Part shown: positions 14,804-15,122 of the stretch, one piece after another
Numbering within the stretch: position 1 is the first letter of the stretch
How the letters are laid out: each line of letters opens with the position of its first letter
Source: Chthoniobacter flavus
GTDB lineage: Bacteria > Verrucomicrobiota > Verrucomicrobiia > Chthoniobacterales > Terrimicrobiaceae
DNA: 15,122 nt
Reading direction: 5' to 3'
NCBI GenBank assembly: GCA_945863785.1
Contig: CAMBAQ010000028.1
Span: 1-15,122 of the forward strand
Notes under the pieces: generated by a model
What the model was told of the DNA's origin: nothing
What the model saw: only the letters and a program-made list of their open reading frames with translations
The model's database searches: none
Made by a program: the position numbers and the translations under genes

Positions 14804-14806
14804 TGG
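14788..14806 (-). terminator. Hairpin overlapping the tmRNA 3' end (possible terminator)
   Basis: On the minus strand CCACTC (14806-14801) pairs with GAGTGG (14793-14788) across seven bases, and TTT follows. The stem begins in the CCA end of the tmRNA. It could end transcription just past the mature 3' end, but the T tract is short. Confidence 0.3.
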
Positions 14807-15122
14807 TGGAGGCGACGGGAGTCGAACCCGTGTCCTTAAGGCAATCCACACAACCTTCTACATGTTTAGACGATCTTTAATCTCGGAGTGGGCGGGCGAA
14901 CCGTCACGCATCCCTCTCCAAAGCATCCACGTAATCGATTCACCCGTGGCGGCGGTTGCACCCGCTCGGGCCAGCCTGCTGTCGTCACACTCCGGCCTAG
15001 CAGGCGTTGGCTGGAATGCGTCGTGGCTAATTAAGCCGCGAGAGCTAGATCTTCGTAATCTGCATTTAGTTTGTTTGATCCGATTTTTTACGAGGCCAAC
15101 GAATCATCCTCGACATGCGAGC
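14804..15122 (-). ncRNA. ssrA: tmRNA (transfer-messenger RNA), 5' end cut by the window edge
   Basis: tmRNA rescues stalled ribosomes by acting first as alanyl-tRNA and then as a short mRNA that adds a degradation tag. On the minus strand the RNA ends in a tRNA-like T arm (ACGGG-TTCGACT-CCCGT) and GCCTCCACCA, with the encoded CCA at 14806-14804. The sequence GTTGGCCTCGTAAAAAA just before the tag matches the conserved region upstream of the resume codon in E. coli tmRNA, and CATGTCGAGG matches the preceding helix. The tag frame is at 15063-15031. By comparison with E. coli, roughly 40 bases of the 5' end, including the GGGG acceptor strand, lie beyond 15122. It is a one-piece tmRNA, because tag and 3' part are collinear. 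SmpB is not in the window. Confidence 0.95.
15031..15063 (-). other. ssrA: tmRNA tag reading frame, ADYEDLALAA plus stop
   Basis: The resume codon GCA (15063-15061) begins ten codons ending CTA-GCT-CTC-GCG-GCT and a TAA stop (15033-15031). With the alanine carried by the RNA itself, the added peptide is A-ADYEDLALAA. The LALAA end is the usual ClpXP/ClpAP recognition end. The second residue is Asp where most bacterial tags have Asn. Confidence 0.93.

Noticed and set aside
14804..14870. tRNA gene suggested by the T arm and CCA end
   Set aside because: There is no anticodon arm at the right distance. The sequence continues into a tmRNA with a tag frame and conserved upstream region.
1..15122. 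CRISPR array, insertion sequence, integrase or phage genes
   Set aside because: I saw no regularly spaced repeats, no transposase or recombinase motifs, and no terminal inverted repeats with target duplications. Breaks between genes look like normal chromosome.

Overview
The window is ordinary bacterial chromosome of about 55% G+C by eye. It has ten well supported protein genes, one gene cut by the left edge, two small doubtful genes, and a tmRNA gene cut by the right edge. No gene names the organism. A formylglycine-type sulfatase beside a GH95 glycosidase, a stand-alone STAS protein, a YmdB phosphodiesterase with a GDH motif, scarce Shine-Dalgarno sequences and an LALAA-ending tmRNA tag together suggest a Verrucomicrobiota (PVC group) bacterium. 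That placement is inference. There are no insertion sequences, CRISPR arrays, phage genes or ordinary tRNAs.

Layout. (a) 1-2462, minus strand: an exported sulfatase followed by a GH95 enzyme of the alpha-L-fucosidase/galactosidase type, probably one transcript for sulfated polysaccharide breakdown. An inverted repeat lies upstream. (b) 2690-3769, minus strand: a STAS-domain protein and, upstream of it, a lipoprotein of unknown function, each with its own recognisable promoter. (c) 3873-7469, plus strand: a 1198-residue protein joining a TerB-like N-terminus, a beta-rich (possibly FHA-like) middle, a complete ABC ATPase and an ABCG/ABC-2 permease with a very long loop. It is divergent from the lipoprotein gene. 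(d) 7488-8696, minus strand: a secreted N-acetylmuramoyl-L-alanine amidase. (e) 8744-10863, plus strand: a YmdB phosphodiesterase translationally coupled to a MATE efflux pump. (f) 10864-11462: a gene-poor stretch with one possible ribbon-helix-helix mini-protein. (g) 11463-13777: holA (DNA polymerase III delta) divergent from a class V aminotransferase. (h) 13801-14058: a double-CDGSH iron-sulfur protein, then about 500 bases with nothing convincing. (i) 14804 to the right edge: ssrA on the minus strand, encoding the tag ADYEDLALAA.

Most genes are housekeeping or generic. The least ordinary items are the TerB/ABC fusion with its lipoprotein and STAS neighbours, the sulfatase-GH95 pair with its inverted repeat, and the possible leaderless arrangement of several promoters. 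I saw no clear evidence of a wholly new defence or mobile system.
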